Origin: Actinoplanes sp. L3-i22
Lineage (GTDB): Bacteria > Actinomycetota > Actinomycetes > Mycobacteriales > Micromonosporaceae
Direction of reading: 5' to 3'
NCBI RefSeq assembly: GCF_019704555.1
Contig: NZ_AP024745.1
Location: 2,538,001-2,602,000, forward strand
Length of the DNA stretch: 64,000 nucleotides
This document shows positions 40,652 to 49,526 of this stretch, piece by piece; the stretch's first letter is position 1; each line of letters begins with the position of its first letter. The position numbers and the translations under genes were made by a program. Below the pieces are notes generated by a model. That model saw only the letters and a list, made by a program, of their open reading frames with translations. It was not told the origin of the DNA and ran no database searches.

Positions 40652-41476
40652 ATGGCTGACGATTTCGGCTACCCGCCGAGCGTGGACGCGATCGACAAGG
40701 TGGATCCGGGCCTCTGGAAGGAGATCGCCGACAAAGAGGCCTCGTGGTACACCCCAGGGTCGATCCGGGCCTCGGTGGAACACGCCCAGCAGCACCACGG
40801 CGGGAACAAGAGTCCTGTCAAGTCGGGCCCGCAGGGCGAGGGCGGCCAGGGGGACGACGGCAGCCAGGAGGAGCAGCGGATCGCCGACATCGTCAAGGAG
40901 CACTTCACCGAGGAGGAGTGGAACGCGCGGGTCAAGGCGTACAACGACAACCTCGGCGATGGTGACCCGAAGCCGGAGGCGTTCGATCCGAACAAGGATT
41001 ACGCCTCCAGCGACGACCCCGGCTTCGTCCCGCCGCCGACCACCGCCTGGGACCAGGGCGACAACCCGAACCGGCAGCTGACGGTCAGCACGGCCGCGCT
41101 GACCTGGATGGCCGACCTGGTCGGCGCGGCCGGCAAGGCGAACTTCTTCGTCGACGCGCAGAACAAGCTGAACGACGTCGACCCGCGGCCGGGCGGTTTC
41201 AACCGGGCCCGTGCGTTGCGGGCGCTGATTCTCGGCACCACCGGCGGGACCAGCCTGAAGAGCGACACGCACGCGCTGATGATCGCGGTCGACGACACCC
41301 TCACCTCGGTGCAGACCAACCTGCGCGCCCTGGCCACGCAGTACGCGGAGGCCGAGGACTTCAACAGCATGACCGCCGACCAGCTCAACGACGTCATGGA
41401 GGGGAGCTGGAACAAGCTCGACCACCTCGGCGACCACGGCACATACCAAGGGTCGACGACCGGCGGCGCCGTCTAG
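40652..41476 (+). CDS. T7SS operon accessory protein, unknown family
   Basis: A 274-residue acidic, soluble protein, not recognised. The N-terminal third is polar and low in structure (DGYPPSV-like start, then QHHGGNKSPVKSGPQGEGGQ). A middle helical patch EEQRIADIVKEHFTEEEWNA follows, then a C-terminal helical domain (LTWMADLVGAAGKANFFVDA; THALMIAVDDTLTSVQTNLR; LATQYAEAEDFNSMTADQL). The C-terminal helices and the YAEAE segment (YxxxE) are compatible with a T7SS substrate. ATG 40652 is preferred over 40646 because GAGGG is then six bases away. It lies between the Esx pair and the Gly-rich substrate gene. Confidence 0.65.
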   Translation: MADDFGYPPSVDAIDKVDPGLWKEIADKEASWYTPGSIRASVEHAQQHHGGNKSPVKSGPQGEGGQGDDGSQEEQRIADIVKEHFTEEEWNARVKAYNDNLGDGDPKPEAFDPNKDYASSDDPGFVPPPTTAWDQGDNPNRQLTVSTAALTWMADLVGAAGKANFFVDAQNKLNDVDPRPGGFNRARALRALILGTTGGTSLKSDTHALMIAVDDTLTSVQTNLRALATQYAEAEDFNSMTADQLNDVMEGSWNKLDHLGDHGTYQGSTTGGAV

Positions 41477-41529
41477 CCGGCGGCGTCTGGCGCAGGAACC
41501 ACGGCAGGAATCGAAGGAGCGGGCGGGGC

Positions 41530-43794
41530 ATGCCGGACAAGAAGAACGATCCCTGGAAGAACCCCCAGTACGGGGATTCGACGTTCATGCCCAACCAGCC
41601 CGATCTGACCGACGGTGATCTGCCCGACTACCGGGTCTGGGCCACCGAGTACGCCGGATGGCGCAAGATCGAGGCCTCGGTGCTCGGCGGCTCGGCGCTG
41701 GGCGGCAGTGCCGACGCCGCCGCGTACGCCCACGGCCTGGTCAACCCGGAGTCGCTGGTCCAGGCGGCGGACGCGTTCAACTACTCCTGGCAGGGCCTGC
41801 TCTGGCTGGAGAAGACCGTCCGGGAGGGCGCGAAGGCCATCGCCGGAGACGGCAAGGCCTGGCAGGGCACGGCGGCGGACGCGTTCCTGGAGCGGATGAA
41901 CGGGCTGGCCGACCAGCTCAAGTCCCAGGCCGACCACCTCGGCGGCGGCGGTGACGGCCAGGGCGCCTATTCGGTGCCGGCGAATCTGATGAACGGCGCG
42001 AACACCCTCGCCTGGGCGCAGCAGTGGATCGTCTACCTCGACGAGCAGTGGGGGATCGTCGCCAAGGCCAACGGCGCCGATTTCAACAAGGAGACCGGCT
42101 CGGTGTCGATCAGCGCGACCCCGGAGTCGGCGAAGATGGCCGCCGCGATGGCCGACGTCGTCGAGGTGCTGGCCGAGCAGTACCAGATCACGATCAACAA
42201 GGCCGAGCCGGTCGACCCGGACGTCGCCAAGGTGAAGGATCCGACGCCCCCGCCGACCCCCGAGGTCAAGACGCCGGACACCCCGGGCGGTGGCGGCGGC
42301 CCGACCGGTGGTGGCGGCGGAAACATCCCCAAGATCAACACCCCCGACGTGGGTACGCCGACCGGGGCGGGCGGCGGAGGGAACGTCAAGACGCCGACCC
42401 CACCGAGCCTGGGCGGCGGTGGTGGCGGTGGTGGCGTGAACATCCCCAGCGTGGCGAGTCCCGGCGGCACCGGCCCCGGATCGATCGGCAACCCCAACCT
42501 GCCCGGCGTCGGCGGCGTGGGCAACCCGCCCGGCAGCGTCGGCGGGGCCGGTGGCGTGGGCAACCTGCCCGGCGTCGGCGGTGTCGGCGGCCTGCCCGGT
42601 TTGGGCGGTGGCCTGGGTGGTCTGCCCGGCCTCGGCGGCATCGGCTCGGGTACCGGAGGCGGTATCAAGGGCGGCGGTGCGGCGGTGAGCCCGCCCAAGG
42701 CCACCGCTCCGTCCGGTGGTGGCGGTGGCGTCGGCGACGTCGAGGACTTCGAGCCGCCGGCGCTGTCCAGCCCGGGTGGGCTCGGCGGCGTCGGCAGCGG
42801 CACGGGCGCCGGGATGCCGGGCGGGATGCCGGGCTCAGGCGGTGGACCGGCCGGCGCCGGTGGCGGGGCCGGCGTCCCGGACGCACCCGACGCCGGTGGC
42901 CTGCTCACCGGGGACAGCAGCGACTGGACGCCGGCGGCCGGTGGCATCGGACTGCCCGAGGCGCCGTCGGGTGTCGCGGCCGGTGGCGCGGGCCTGGGCG
43001 GTGGCATGCCGGGCGGGATGCCCGGCGCCGGTGGCGGTCAGCCGGGCGGATCCGCAGGTGTGCCGGACGCTCCCGACGCGGGTGGCCTGCTGGGCGGTGA
43101 CGAACAGGATTGGAGCCCGGTGGTCGGCGACGTCGGCGTTCCGGACGCGCCGTCGGGCGTCGCCGCCGGTGGCGCGGGCCTGGGCGGTGGCGTCCCCGGC
43201 ATGCCGGGGGGCGGCGCGGGTCAGCCGGCCGGCGCCGGTTCCGGGGTGCCCGAGGCCCCCGACGCGGGTGGCCTGGTCGAGGGCGACACCGAGGACTGGG
43301 CGCCGGCCGCTTCGGTTGAACCGGCCCTCGGGGTGGCGGCGGCGATGACAGCCGTCGCGGCCACTGCGGGCGGAAAGACCCATACCCCAGCGCGAGTCCC
43401 GGCCCCGGCGGCGAGACCGGCCGCGCAGCCGATGACCCCGGCAGCGGGACCGGCTGCGCACCCGCCGGCGCCCGCGGTGGAGGCGCCACCGCCGCCCACC
43501 CAGGAGACCGCGATGGGCACGGCCGCGGTCCGCCCGAACCGCGACGGCATGGTGGCGATGCCCGAGGTGGCCCTGCGCGCGCCCGAGGACGAGGACGCCG
43601 AACCGGAGCGCCCGGCCGCCGCCGAACTGCTGCGGGCCGAGAGCGTCTGGGGCACGCCCGCGCCGGTCGCGGCGACCGGGCACTTCGTGCCCGTGCTCAC
43701 CGTCGGCGATGAGGACGACGACACCTCCGGGTGGGACGACGACACCTCCGGCTGGCTCACCGACACCGACACCGACGAGGACGAGGACCGATGA
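41530..43794 (+). CDS. Large WXG/PPE-like secretion substrate with Gly-rich repeats
   Basis: A 754-residue protein. Residues about 30-230 are a helical export domain with the W-x-G turn GKAWQGTAADAF and long helices (NYSWQGLLWLEKTVREGAKA; MAAAMADVVEVLAEQYQITI). About 235-400 is Gly/Pro-rich (NIPKI/NTPDV, GVGGLPGLGG). About 440-595 carries three repeats, each PDAPDAGGLxxGDxxDWxP. About 600-680 is Ala/Pro-rich, and the end is strongly acidic (EDDDTSGWDDDTSGW; TDTDTDEDEDR). No enzymatic motif is visible. Such proteins may be structural secreted factors like PPE or EspB. The stop overlaps the next start (ATGA), tying it to EccC synthesis. Confidence 0.78.
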   Translation: MPDKKNDPWKNPQYGDSTFMPNQPDLTDGDLPDYRVWATEYAGWRKIEASVLGGSALGGSADAAAYAHGLVNPESLVQAADAFNYSWQGLLWLEKTVREGAKAIAGDGKAWQGTAADAFLERMNGLADQLKSQADHLGGGGDGQGAYSVPANLMNGANTLAWAQQWIVYLDEQWGIVAKANGADFNKETGSVSISATPESAKMAAAMADVVEVLAEQYQITINKAEPVDPDVAKVKDPTPPPTPEVKTPDTPGGGGGPTGGGGGNIPKINTPDVGTPTGAGGGGNVKTPTPPSLGGGGGGGGVNIPSVASPGGTGPGSIGNPNLPGVGGVGNPPGSVGGAGGVGNLPGVGGVGGLPGLGGGLGGLPGLGGIGSGTGGGIKGGGAAVSPPKATAPSGGGGGVGDVEDFEPPALSSPGGLGGVGSGTGAGMPGGMPGSGGGPAGAGGGAGVPDAPDAGGLLTGDSSDWTPAAGGIGLPEAPSGVAAGGAGLGGGMPGGMPGAGGGQPGGSAGVPDAPDAGGLLGGDEQDWSPVVGDVGVPDAPSGVAAGGAGLGGGVPGMPGGGAGQPAGAGSGVPEAPDAGGLVEGDTEDWAPAASVEPALGVAAAMTAVAATAGGKTHTPARVPAPAARPAAQPMTPAAGPAAHPPAPAVEAPPPPTQETAMGTAAVRPNRDGMVAMPEVALRAPEDEDAEPERPAAAELLRAESVWGTPAPVAATGHFVPVLTVGDEDDDTSGWDDDTSGWLTDTDTDEDEDR
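42859..43300 (+). repeat. Three long coding repeats in the Gly-rich substrate
   Basis: Three units spaced about 190 bases apart begin near 42859, 43053 and 43240. Each encodes VP(D/E)APDAGGL..GD..DW(T/S/A)P; the first two are followed by a (L/V)P(E/D)APSGVAAGGAGLGGG segment. The conserved Trp in an otherwise disordered Gly/Pro/Asp context suggests a docking or assembly motif. Confidence 0.85.
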
Positions 43795-44138
43795 CCGACA
43801 ACACGCCTGCGCGCAAGGTCTGGCGCCGCTCGGCCGGCACCCCGGGGGACCCGGAGCCGGCGGTGCGGATCAGCTGCGGCGGTCCGGACCTGACCCGGGA
43901 GGAGTACTACCGCCAGATGGTGGCGAGGCGCGAGGCGTACGCCAAGGAGCAAGCCCAACGGAGAGCGGAGGCCGATGCCGCGGCCGCAGCCGAGGCCAAA
44001 GCCGCGGCCCGCGCGGACGACGAGGACCCGGACCGGGCCGCCGAGCGGTACCGCAACGACCGCTACTCGGTGAAGCTGCTCCGCCAGGACACCAACACCT
44101 GGGGCGGCGGCGGCAACGACGCGGGAGCGCTCGGATGA
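43791..44138 (+). CDS. Small coiled-coil protein linking substrate and EccC genes
   Basis: A 115-residue soluble protein, not recognised. It has a basic start (TPARKVWRRSAG), a short ordered part (RISCGGPDLTREEYYRQMVA) and a charged Ala-rich helix at about 50-85 likely to form a coiled coil. It ends in DRYSVKLLRQDTNTWGGGG. Both ends overlap neighbours by four bases (ATGA at 43791 and at 44135), so it is translated in lockstep with the Gly-rich substrate and EccC. It may be an adaptor between substrate and ATPase, which is speculation from position. Confidence 0.65.
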   Translation: MTDNTPARKVWRRSAGTPGDPEPAVRISCGGPDLTREEYYRQMVARREAYAKEQAQRRAEADAAAAAEAKAAARADDEDPDRAAERYRNDRYSVKLLRQDTNTWGGGGNDAGALG

Positions 44139-47100
44139 GCACCGTCACGGTCAAACGGCCGCCCCGCGCGGCCGGCCCGGAGATGCCGTCCGGCGACGTC
44201 GAGCTGCAGGAGCCGCCGGTGATGGCGGAGGAGGCGCCGCTCGACTTCCGGTCGTTCGCCATGGTCGTGCCGACCGGTCTGGGCATGGGCGCGATGATGG
44301 CGATGTTCGGCGTCTACCAGCGCGCGCCGATCATGTACGTGATGGGCGGCGTGATGGCCGCCGGCATGGTCGTGATGGGCGTGGTGCAGGTCGGCAAGGC
44401 CGCCTCGGACCGCAAGAGCAAGATGCGCGGCGAGCGCCGGGACTTCCTGCGCTACATCAACCAGCTGCGCAAACAGGCCCGCGCGGCGGCCGCCGAGCAG
44501 CGCGAGGCCGCGCTCTGGAACAACCCGCAGCCGAACTGGCTGTGGTCGCTGGCGATGGGCGGCCGGCTCTGGGAACGGCGGCCCGGCCACGACGACTTCG
44601 GCCGGGTGCGGATCGGCCTGGGCCGGCAGAACGCGGCGGTGACCTTCACCCCGCCGTCGACCAAGCCGATCGAGGACCTGGAGCCGCTCGCGTCCATCTC
44701 GCTGCGGCGGTTCCAGGAGACCTACCGTACGGTCGGCGGCATCCCGATCGCGGTCGGGCTGCGCAGCTTCACCAGCATCGAGTTCGAGGGCCACATCGAT
44801 CCGGCCCTGGAGCTGGCCCGCGCGATGGTGGCCCAGCTGATCACCTTCCACGCGCCGGACGAGCTGCGGATCGCCGTGCTCGCGCCGGAGGCGAACCGCG
44901 AGCCGTGGGACTGGGTCAAGTGGCTGCCGCACAACGCGCACCCCACCGCGATGGACGCGGCCGGGCCGGTGCGCCTGTTCGCCGGGACGCACGACGCGCT
45001 GCTGGACGTGCTCGGCCCGGAGTTCGGCGAGCGCGGCGACCACGACCGGGACGCCCGGCCGACCGCGAGCGAACCGCTGGTCGTGATCATCGCGCACCTG
45101 GCCGACCTGCCGGACGGCTCCCGGCTGCTCGGCGCGGGCCTGCGCAACGTGGTGCTGCTCGACCTGACCGGGGACATGCCGGGCGGTCCGAAGGTGCTGC
45201 GGCTGACCATCGAGGACGATCGGGTCAGCTACCCGGCCGGCGCGACCGTCGGCTCGGCGGTCCGCGACGGCCTCGGTGTCGCGCAGTGCGAGGCGCTGGC
45301 CCGGATCGTCGCGCCCAAGCGCACCGGCGGGATGCTCGAGATCGTCGACGAGCCGATGGCGAGCAGCTTCGAGCTGACCGCGCTGCTCGGGATCCGTGAC
45401 GCGCAGACGTTCGACGCGCCCGCGCTCTGGCGCAGCCGGCAGCCCCAGCGCAGCCGGCTCACCGTGCCGATCGGGGTCACCGAGGACGGCGAGGTCATCG
45501 AGCTCGACCTGAAGGAGTCCGCGCAGGGCGGCATGGGCCCGCACGGCCTGCTGATCGGTGCGACCGGTTCGGGCAAGAGCGAATTGCTCCGTACGCTCGT
45601 GATGGCGCTCGCCGCGACCCACTCCTCGGAGATCCTCAACCTGGTGCTGGTCGACTTCAAGGGCGGCGCCACGTTCCTGGGCATGGACCGGCTGCCGCAC
45701 ACCTCGGCGGTGATCACCAACCTGGCCGACGAGCTGCCGCTGGTCGACCGGATGCAGGACGCGCTCAACGGCGAGATGACCCGCCGCCAGGAGCTGCTGC
45801 GGGCGTCGGGGTACGCGTCGCTGTTCGACTACGAGAAGGCCCGCGCGGCCGGCGCCCAGCTGGTGCCGTTCCCGGTGCTGCTGATCATCGTGGACGAGTT
45901 CAGCGAGCTGCTGTCGAGCAAGGCCGAGTTCATGGACCTGTTCGTCTCGATCGGCCGGCTCGGGCGCAGCCTCGGCGTCCATCTGCTGCTGGCCTCGCAG
46001 CGGCTCGACGAGGGCCGGATCAACCGGGTCGAGGGGCACCTGTCGTACCGGATCGCGCTGCGCACGTTCTCGTCGATGGAGTCGCGCTCGGTCATCGGCG
46101 TCACCAAGGCGTACGAGCTGCCGCCCGAGCCCGGCAACGGCTACCTCAAGCTGGACACCACCAACCTGGTGCGGTTCAAGGGGGCGTACGTCTCCGGCCT
46201 CTACACCGGACGACTGGCCCGGCCCGGGACCACCGACGGCCCGGCCCGCCCCGAGCTGGACGTGGTGCCGTTCACCACCCGGCAGGCCGCCGTCCGCTAC
46301 GACCCGGCGGCCGACCGCGCCGCCGAGATCGAGCGGGCCGCCGCGGCCGCGGACGAGCAGCGCGACCAGGACGAGCAGGCGATCGGCCCGAGCCTGGTCG
46401 ACGTGCTGCTCGACCGGCTCGCCGACGCCGGCCCGCCGGCCCGGCAGGTGTGGCTGCCACCGCTGTCGGTCGCCCCAACCCTCGACGCGCTGCTGCCGAG
46501 CGTGGTGCCCGATCCGGTCCGCGGCATGACCGTCAACGACCCGGCGGCCCAGGGCCGGCTGCGGGTGCCGGTCGGGATCGTCGACCGCCCCCAGGACCAG
46601 CTGCGCGAGCTGCTGATCGCCGACCTGCACGGCGCGGACGGGCACGTCGCCGTCGTCGGCGCGCCGCAGAGCGGCAAGTCCACCCTGCTGCGCAGCCTGA
46701 TCCTGGCGCTGGCACTGGTCAACACCCCGCGCGAGGTGCAGTTCTACGGCCTCGACTTCGGCGGTGGCGGCCTGTCGTCGATCGCCGGGCTGCCGCACGT
46801 GGGCTCGATCGCCACCCGGATGGAACGCGACCGGGTGGTGCGCACCATCCAGGAGGTCGGCCAGGTCATGGAGCGCCGGGAGGCCGAGTTCGCCGCCCGC
46901 GGCCTGGACTCGATGACGTCCTACCTGGCCGCCCGGGCGCGCGGGGAGATCGACGACCCGTTCGGGCACGTCTTCCTGGTGGTCGACGGCTGGTACACGA
47001 TGAAGCAGGACTTCGCCGACCTGGAGAGCCGGATCCAGGAGCTGGTCTCGCGGGGCCTGTCGTTCGGCATCCACGTGGTGGTGACCGCGACCCGCTGGTC

Positions 47101-48109
47101 GGAGATGCGGACCTGGTTGCGCGACGTCACCGGCACGAAGTTCGAGCTGCGCCTGGGTGACTCGATGGAGTCCGAGCACGGCTCGCGCCGGGCGGCCACC
47201 GTGCCGAACCAGCCGGGCCGCGGCCTGACCGGCGGCGGGCTGCACTTCCTGGGCGCGCTGCCGCGGATGGACGCCGGGATGGACTCGGCCGACCTGGCCG
47301 AGGCGACCAAGGCGGTGGCCGAGGAGATCGCCACGTTCTGGCCGGGGGCACCGGCACCGGGCGTACGGATGCTGCCCGCCCGTCTCCCGGTCGATCAGCT
47401 CCCGGCGCCGGAGCCGGAGTTCACCGTCTGCACCGGCCTCGACGAGCAGCGTCTCGCCCCGGTCCGGCACGACTTCATGACCACCCCGCACCTGCTGGTC
47501 CTCGGCGACTCGGAGACCGGCAAGTCGAACATGCTGCGGCTGGTGCTGCGGGCGATCCAGGAGCGCTACACCCCCGAGCAGGCCAAGGTGGTGCTCGGCG
47601 ACGCGCGCCGGGACCTGGATCTGGCCGTACGCCCGGAATATCTGGTGGGTTTCGGCTTCACCGGCGACAAGCTGTACGAGCTGGCCGGCCAGGCCTCGGT
47701 CTCGATGAACAAGCGGGTGCCCGGCTCGGACATCTCGTCCGAGCGGATGCGCCGCCGGGACTGGTGGGAGGGCCCGGAGCTGTTCGTCGTGGTCGACGAC
47801 TACGACCTGATGACCCGGGGCACCGGCATCGGCTCCACGCTGGAACCGCTGCTCCCGTTGCTGGCCCAGGGCACCAGCATCGGCCTGCACGTGATCGTCG
47901 CGCGCAGCACCTCGGGCGCGATGCGGGCGATGAACGACCCGGTCATCCGCCGGATGTGGGAGCTGGGCACGCCCGCGACGCTGCTGTCGTACCCCAAGGA
48001 AGAGGGCAAGTTCCTCGGCGAGGCCGTCCCTCGCCGACTGCCCCCGGGCCGGGCCCAGTTGGTCACGCGCCGGGGAGTGACGCTCATGCAGACCGGACTC
48101 GTGGGATGA
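44135..48109 (+). CDS. eccC: EccC, T7SS FtsK/SpoIIIE-type motor ATPase (fused EccCa-EccCb)
   Basis: A 1,324-residue protein. Residues about 40-90 hold two membrane helices (SFAMVVPTGLGMGAMMAMFG; MYVMGGVMAAGMVVMGVV), followed by the basic EccC stalk (KSKMRGERRDFLRYINQLRK). Three FtsK-like ATPase modules follow with intact Walker A motifs GATGSGKS (475), GAPQSGKS (842) and GDSETGKS (1124). Walker B in the first is VLLIIVDEFSE, and SQRLDEGRI, FSSMESRSVIG and NGYLKLD are characteristic of the family. EccC recognises WXG100 cargo and drives export through the ESX membrane complex. Unlike the ATPase at 15.5-19.8 kb, no catalytic Lys is lost. It overlaps the small coiled-coil gene by four bases and precedes EccD by 28. 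Confidence 0.96.
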   Translation: MSTVTVKRPPRAAGPEMPSGDVELQEPPVMAEEAPLDFRSFAMVVPTGLGMGAMMAMFGVYQRAPIMYVMGGVMAAGMVVMGVVQVGKAASDRKSKMRGERRDFLRYINQLRKQARAAAAEQREAALWNNPQPNWLWSLAMGGRLWERRPGHDDFGRVRIGLGRQNAAVTFTPPSTKPIEDLEPLASISLRRFQETYRTVGGIPIAVGLRSFTSIEFEGHIDPALELARAMVAQLITFHAPDELRIAVLAPEANREPWDWVKWLPHNAHPTAMDAAGPVRLFAGTHDALLDVLGPEFGERGDHDRDARPTASEPLVVIIAHLADLPDGSRLLGAGLRNVVLLDLTGDMPGGPKVLRLTIEDDRVSYPAGATVGSAVRDGLGVAQCEALARIVAPKRTGGMLEIVDEPMASSFELTALLGIRDAQTFDAPALWRSRQPQRSRLTVPIGVTEDGEVIELDLKESAQGGMGPHGLLIGATGSGKSELLRTLVMALAATHSSEILNLVLVDFKGGATFLGMDRLPHTSAVITNLADELPLVDRMQDALNGEMTRRQELLRASGYASLFDYEKARAAGAQLVPFPVLLIIVDEFSELLSSKAEFMDLFVSIGRLGRSLGVHLLLASQRLDEGRINRVEGHLSYRIALRTFSSMESRSVIGVTKAYELPPEPGNGYLKLDTTNLVRFKGAYVSGLYTGRLARPGTTDGPARPELDVVPFTTRQAAVRYDPAADRAAEIERAAAAADEQRDQDEQAIGPSLVDVLLDRLADAGPPARQVWLPPLSVAPTLDALLPSVVPDPVRGMTVNDPAAQGRLRVPVGIVDRPQDQLRELLIADLHGADGHVAVVGAPQSGKSTLLRSLILALALVNTPREVQFYGLDFGGGGLSSIAGLPHVGSIATRMERDRVVRTIQEVGQVMERREAEFAARGLDSMTSYLAARARGEIDDPFGHVFLVVDGWYTMKQDFADLESRIQELVSRGLSFGIHVVVTATRWSEMRTWLRDVTGTKFELRLGDSMESEHGSRRAATVPNQPGRGLTGGGLHFLGALPRMDAGMDSADLAEATKAVAEEIATFWPGAPAPGVRMLPARLPVDQLPAPEPEFTVCTGLDEQRLAPVRHDFMTTPHLLVLGDSETGKSNMLRLVLRAIQERYTPEQAKVVLGDARRDLDLAVRPEYLVGFGFTGDKLYELAGQASVSMNKRVPGSDISSERMRRRDWWEGPELFVVVDDYDLMTRGTGIGSTLEPLLPLLAQGTSIGLHVIVARSTSGAMRAMNDPVIRRMWELGTPATLLSYPKEEGKFLGEAVPRRLPPGRAQLVTRRGVTLMQTGLVG

Positions 48110-48137
48110 CGGCCGGCCGTACCGAAAGGGGGCCGCG

Positions 48138-49520
48138 GTGACCACCGCGACCGAGACACCGCTGTGCCGGATCACGGTGACCGGCCCGCAACGCCGGGCC
48201 GACCTGGCCGTTCCGCCGACCGTCACGGTCGCCGCGCTGCTGCCCGTGCTGCTGCGGCACACCTCGGACGGCACCGGCGGGTCCGGTGACGGCTTCGAGG
48301 GCGCGTGGGTCCTGCAGCGCCTGGGCGAGCCGCCGTTCGCGCTGTCCGGCACCCCGGAGAGCCTGGACTGGCTGGAGGGCGAGGAGCTGTACCTGCGCCC
48401 GGCCGAGGACCCGCTGCCCGAGCTGGACTTCGACGACGTGGCCGAGGGCATGGCGACGATCGTCAACCGGCGGCCGGACCGCTGGCAGCCGGAGCATCGC
48501 CGGCCGCTGTTCGTGATCCTGTCGGCGGTGGTGATGGCCCTGGTCGCGGCGGTGCTGACCGCCCGCGGCCCGGCCCTGGCCCAGGTGATCGCGGCCGGGG
48601 TGGTGGCGGTGATCTTCACCGGCGCGGCGCTGGTCTGCGCCCGCCGGGTCCCGGACGGGTTGTTCGCGCTGCTGTTCGGGTTCGGTGCGGCGGCGTTCGC
48701 CGGGCTGGGCGCGGCCCGCGCCGTGCCCGACGACTACGAGCTGCTCGGCGCGTCGGTCGCCGTGCTGGCCGTCTCGGGGTTGCTGCTGCTGGCCCAGCGG
48801 ACGGTGACGCCACACATGCCGTACGCGCCGATGTTGGTTCTGGGTTTGACCGCTCTTGTCGCGACCCTGCTGCTGCTCGTCGGGATCGGCTCGGTGATGT
48901 CGGCGGCGCAGACCGCGGCACTCGGCGTCACGGTGTTCGCCGGGATCGTCGTGGTGTCGCCGCGGGTCGCGGTGAAACTCGCCCGGCTGCGTGGGCCGCA
49001 ACTGCCCAAGACCGGGGCCGACATGGCGTACGACGTCGAGCCCGCCCCCTCCGACGTGGTCCGCGACCGCACCAACGAGGCCGACACGTACCTGACCGTG
49101 ACGATGGTGACCACCGCGCTGCTGGTCCCGGTGCTGTTCCACCTCACGTTGCGCGAGCCGGGCTGGACGAGCTGGGCCTACGTGGTGATCATGTCGGCCG
49201 CGCTGCTGCTGCGCGCCCGGGCCTTCTTCGGGCTCTGGCAGCGGCTCGGGCTGACCCTGGCCGGCGGCGCCGGCAGCGTGCTGGCCGTGCTGCGGCTCGC
49301 CGATCTGCTGCCCGGGGCCAGCTGGTGGATCCTGCCGGCGGTGCTGCTCGGCCTGATCGTCCCGCTGGTGATGGCGGCGATGCGGCCCTGGTCGCGCCGG
49401 ATGCTGCCGTTCTGGGAGTACACCGCGACGTTCTTCGACGTGGCCACCGGCGTGGCGGCGCTCCCGGTCCTGGCCCACCTTCTCGGCCTGTACGCCTGGG
49501 CCCGCGGGCTGTTCGGGTAA
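48138..49520 (+). CDS. eccD: EccD, T7SS membrane channel component
   Basis: A 460-residue protein. Residues about 8-95 are the ubiquitin-like EccD/YukD domain (CRITVTGPQRRADLAVPPTV; FALSGTPESLDWLEGEELYL). From about 125 come eleven or so hydrophobic helices, beginning PLFVILSAVVMALVAAVLTA and ending at residue 460. EccD dimers form most of the ESX inner-membrane pore. GTG 48138 follows AAAGGGGG. It is placed between EccC and EccB, the order seen in many actinobacterial ESX loci. Confidence 0.93.
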   Translation: MTTATETPLCRITVTGPQRRADLAVPPTVTVAALLPVLLRHTSDGTGGSGDGFEGAWVLQRLGEPPFALSGTPESLDWLEGEELYLRPAEDPLPELDFDDVAEGMATIVNRRPDRWQPEHRRPLFVILSAVVMALVAAVLTARGPALAQVIAAGVVAVIFTGAALVCARRVPDGLFALLFGFGAAAFAGLGAARAVPDDYELLGASVAVLAVSGLLLLAQRTVTPHMPYAPMLVLGLTALVATLLLLVGIGSVMSAAQTAALGVTVFAGIVVVSPRVAVKLARLRGPQLPKTGADMAYDVEPAPSDVVRDRTNEADTYLTVTMVTTALLVPVLFHLTLREPGWTSWAYVVIMSAALLLRARAFFGLWQRLGLTLAGGAGSVLAVLRLADLLPGASWWILPAVLLGLIVPLVMAAMRPWSRRMLPFWEYTATFFDVATGVAALPVLAHLLGLYAWARGLFG

Positions 49521-49526
49521 TCGCGC

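Noticed and set aside
44063..48619. A 1,518-codon open frame on the minus strand opposite eccC
   Set aside because: It is a shadow of the eccC frame with His/Arg/Gln-rich meaningless sequence. The plus-strand frame has three Walker A motifs.
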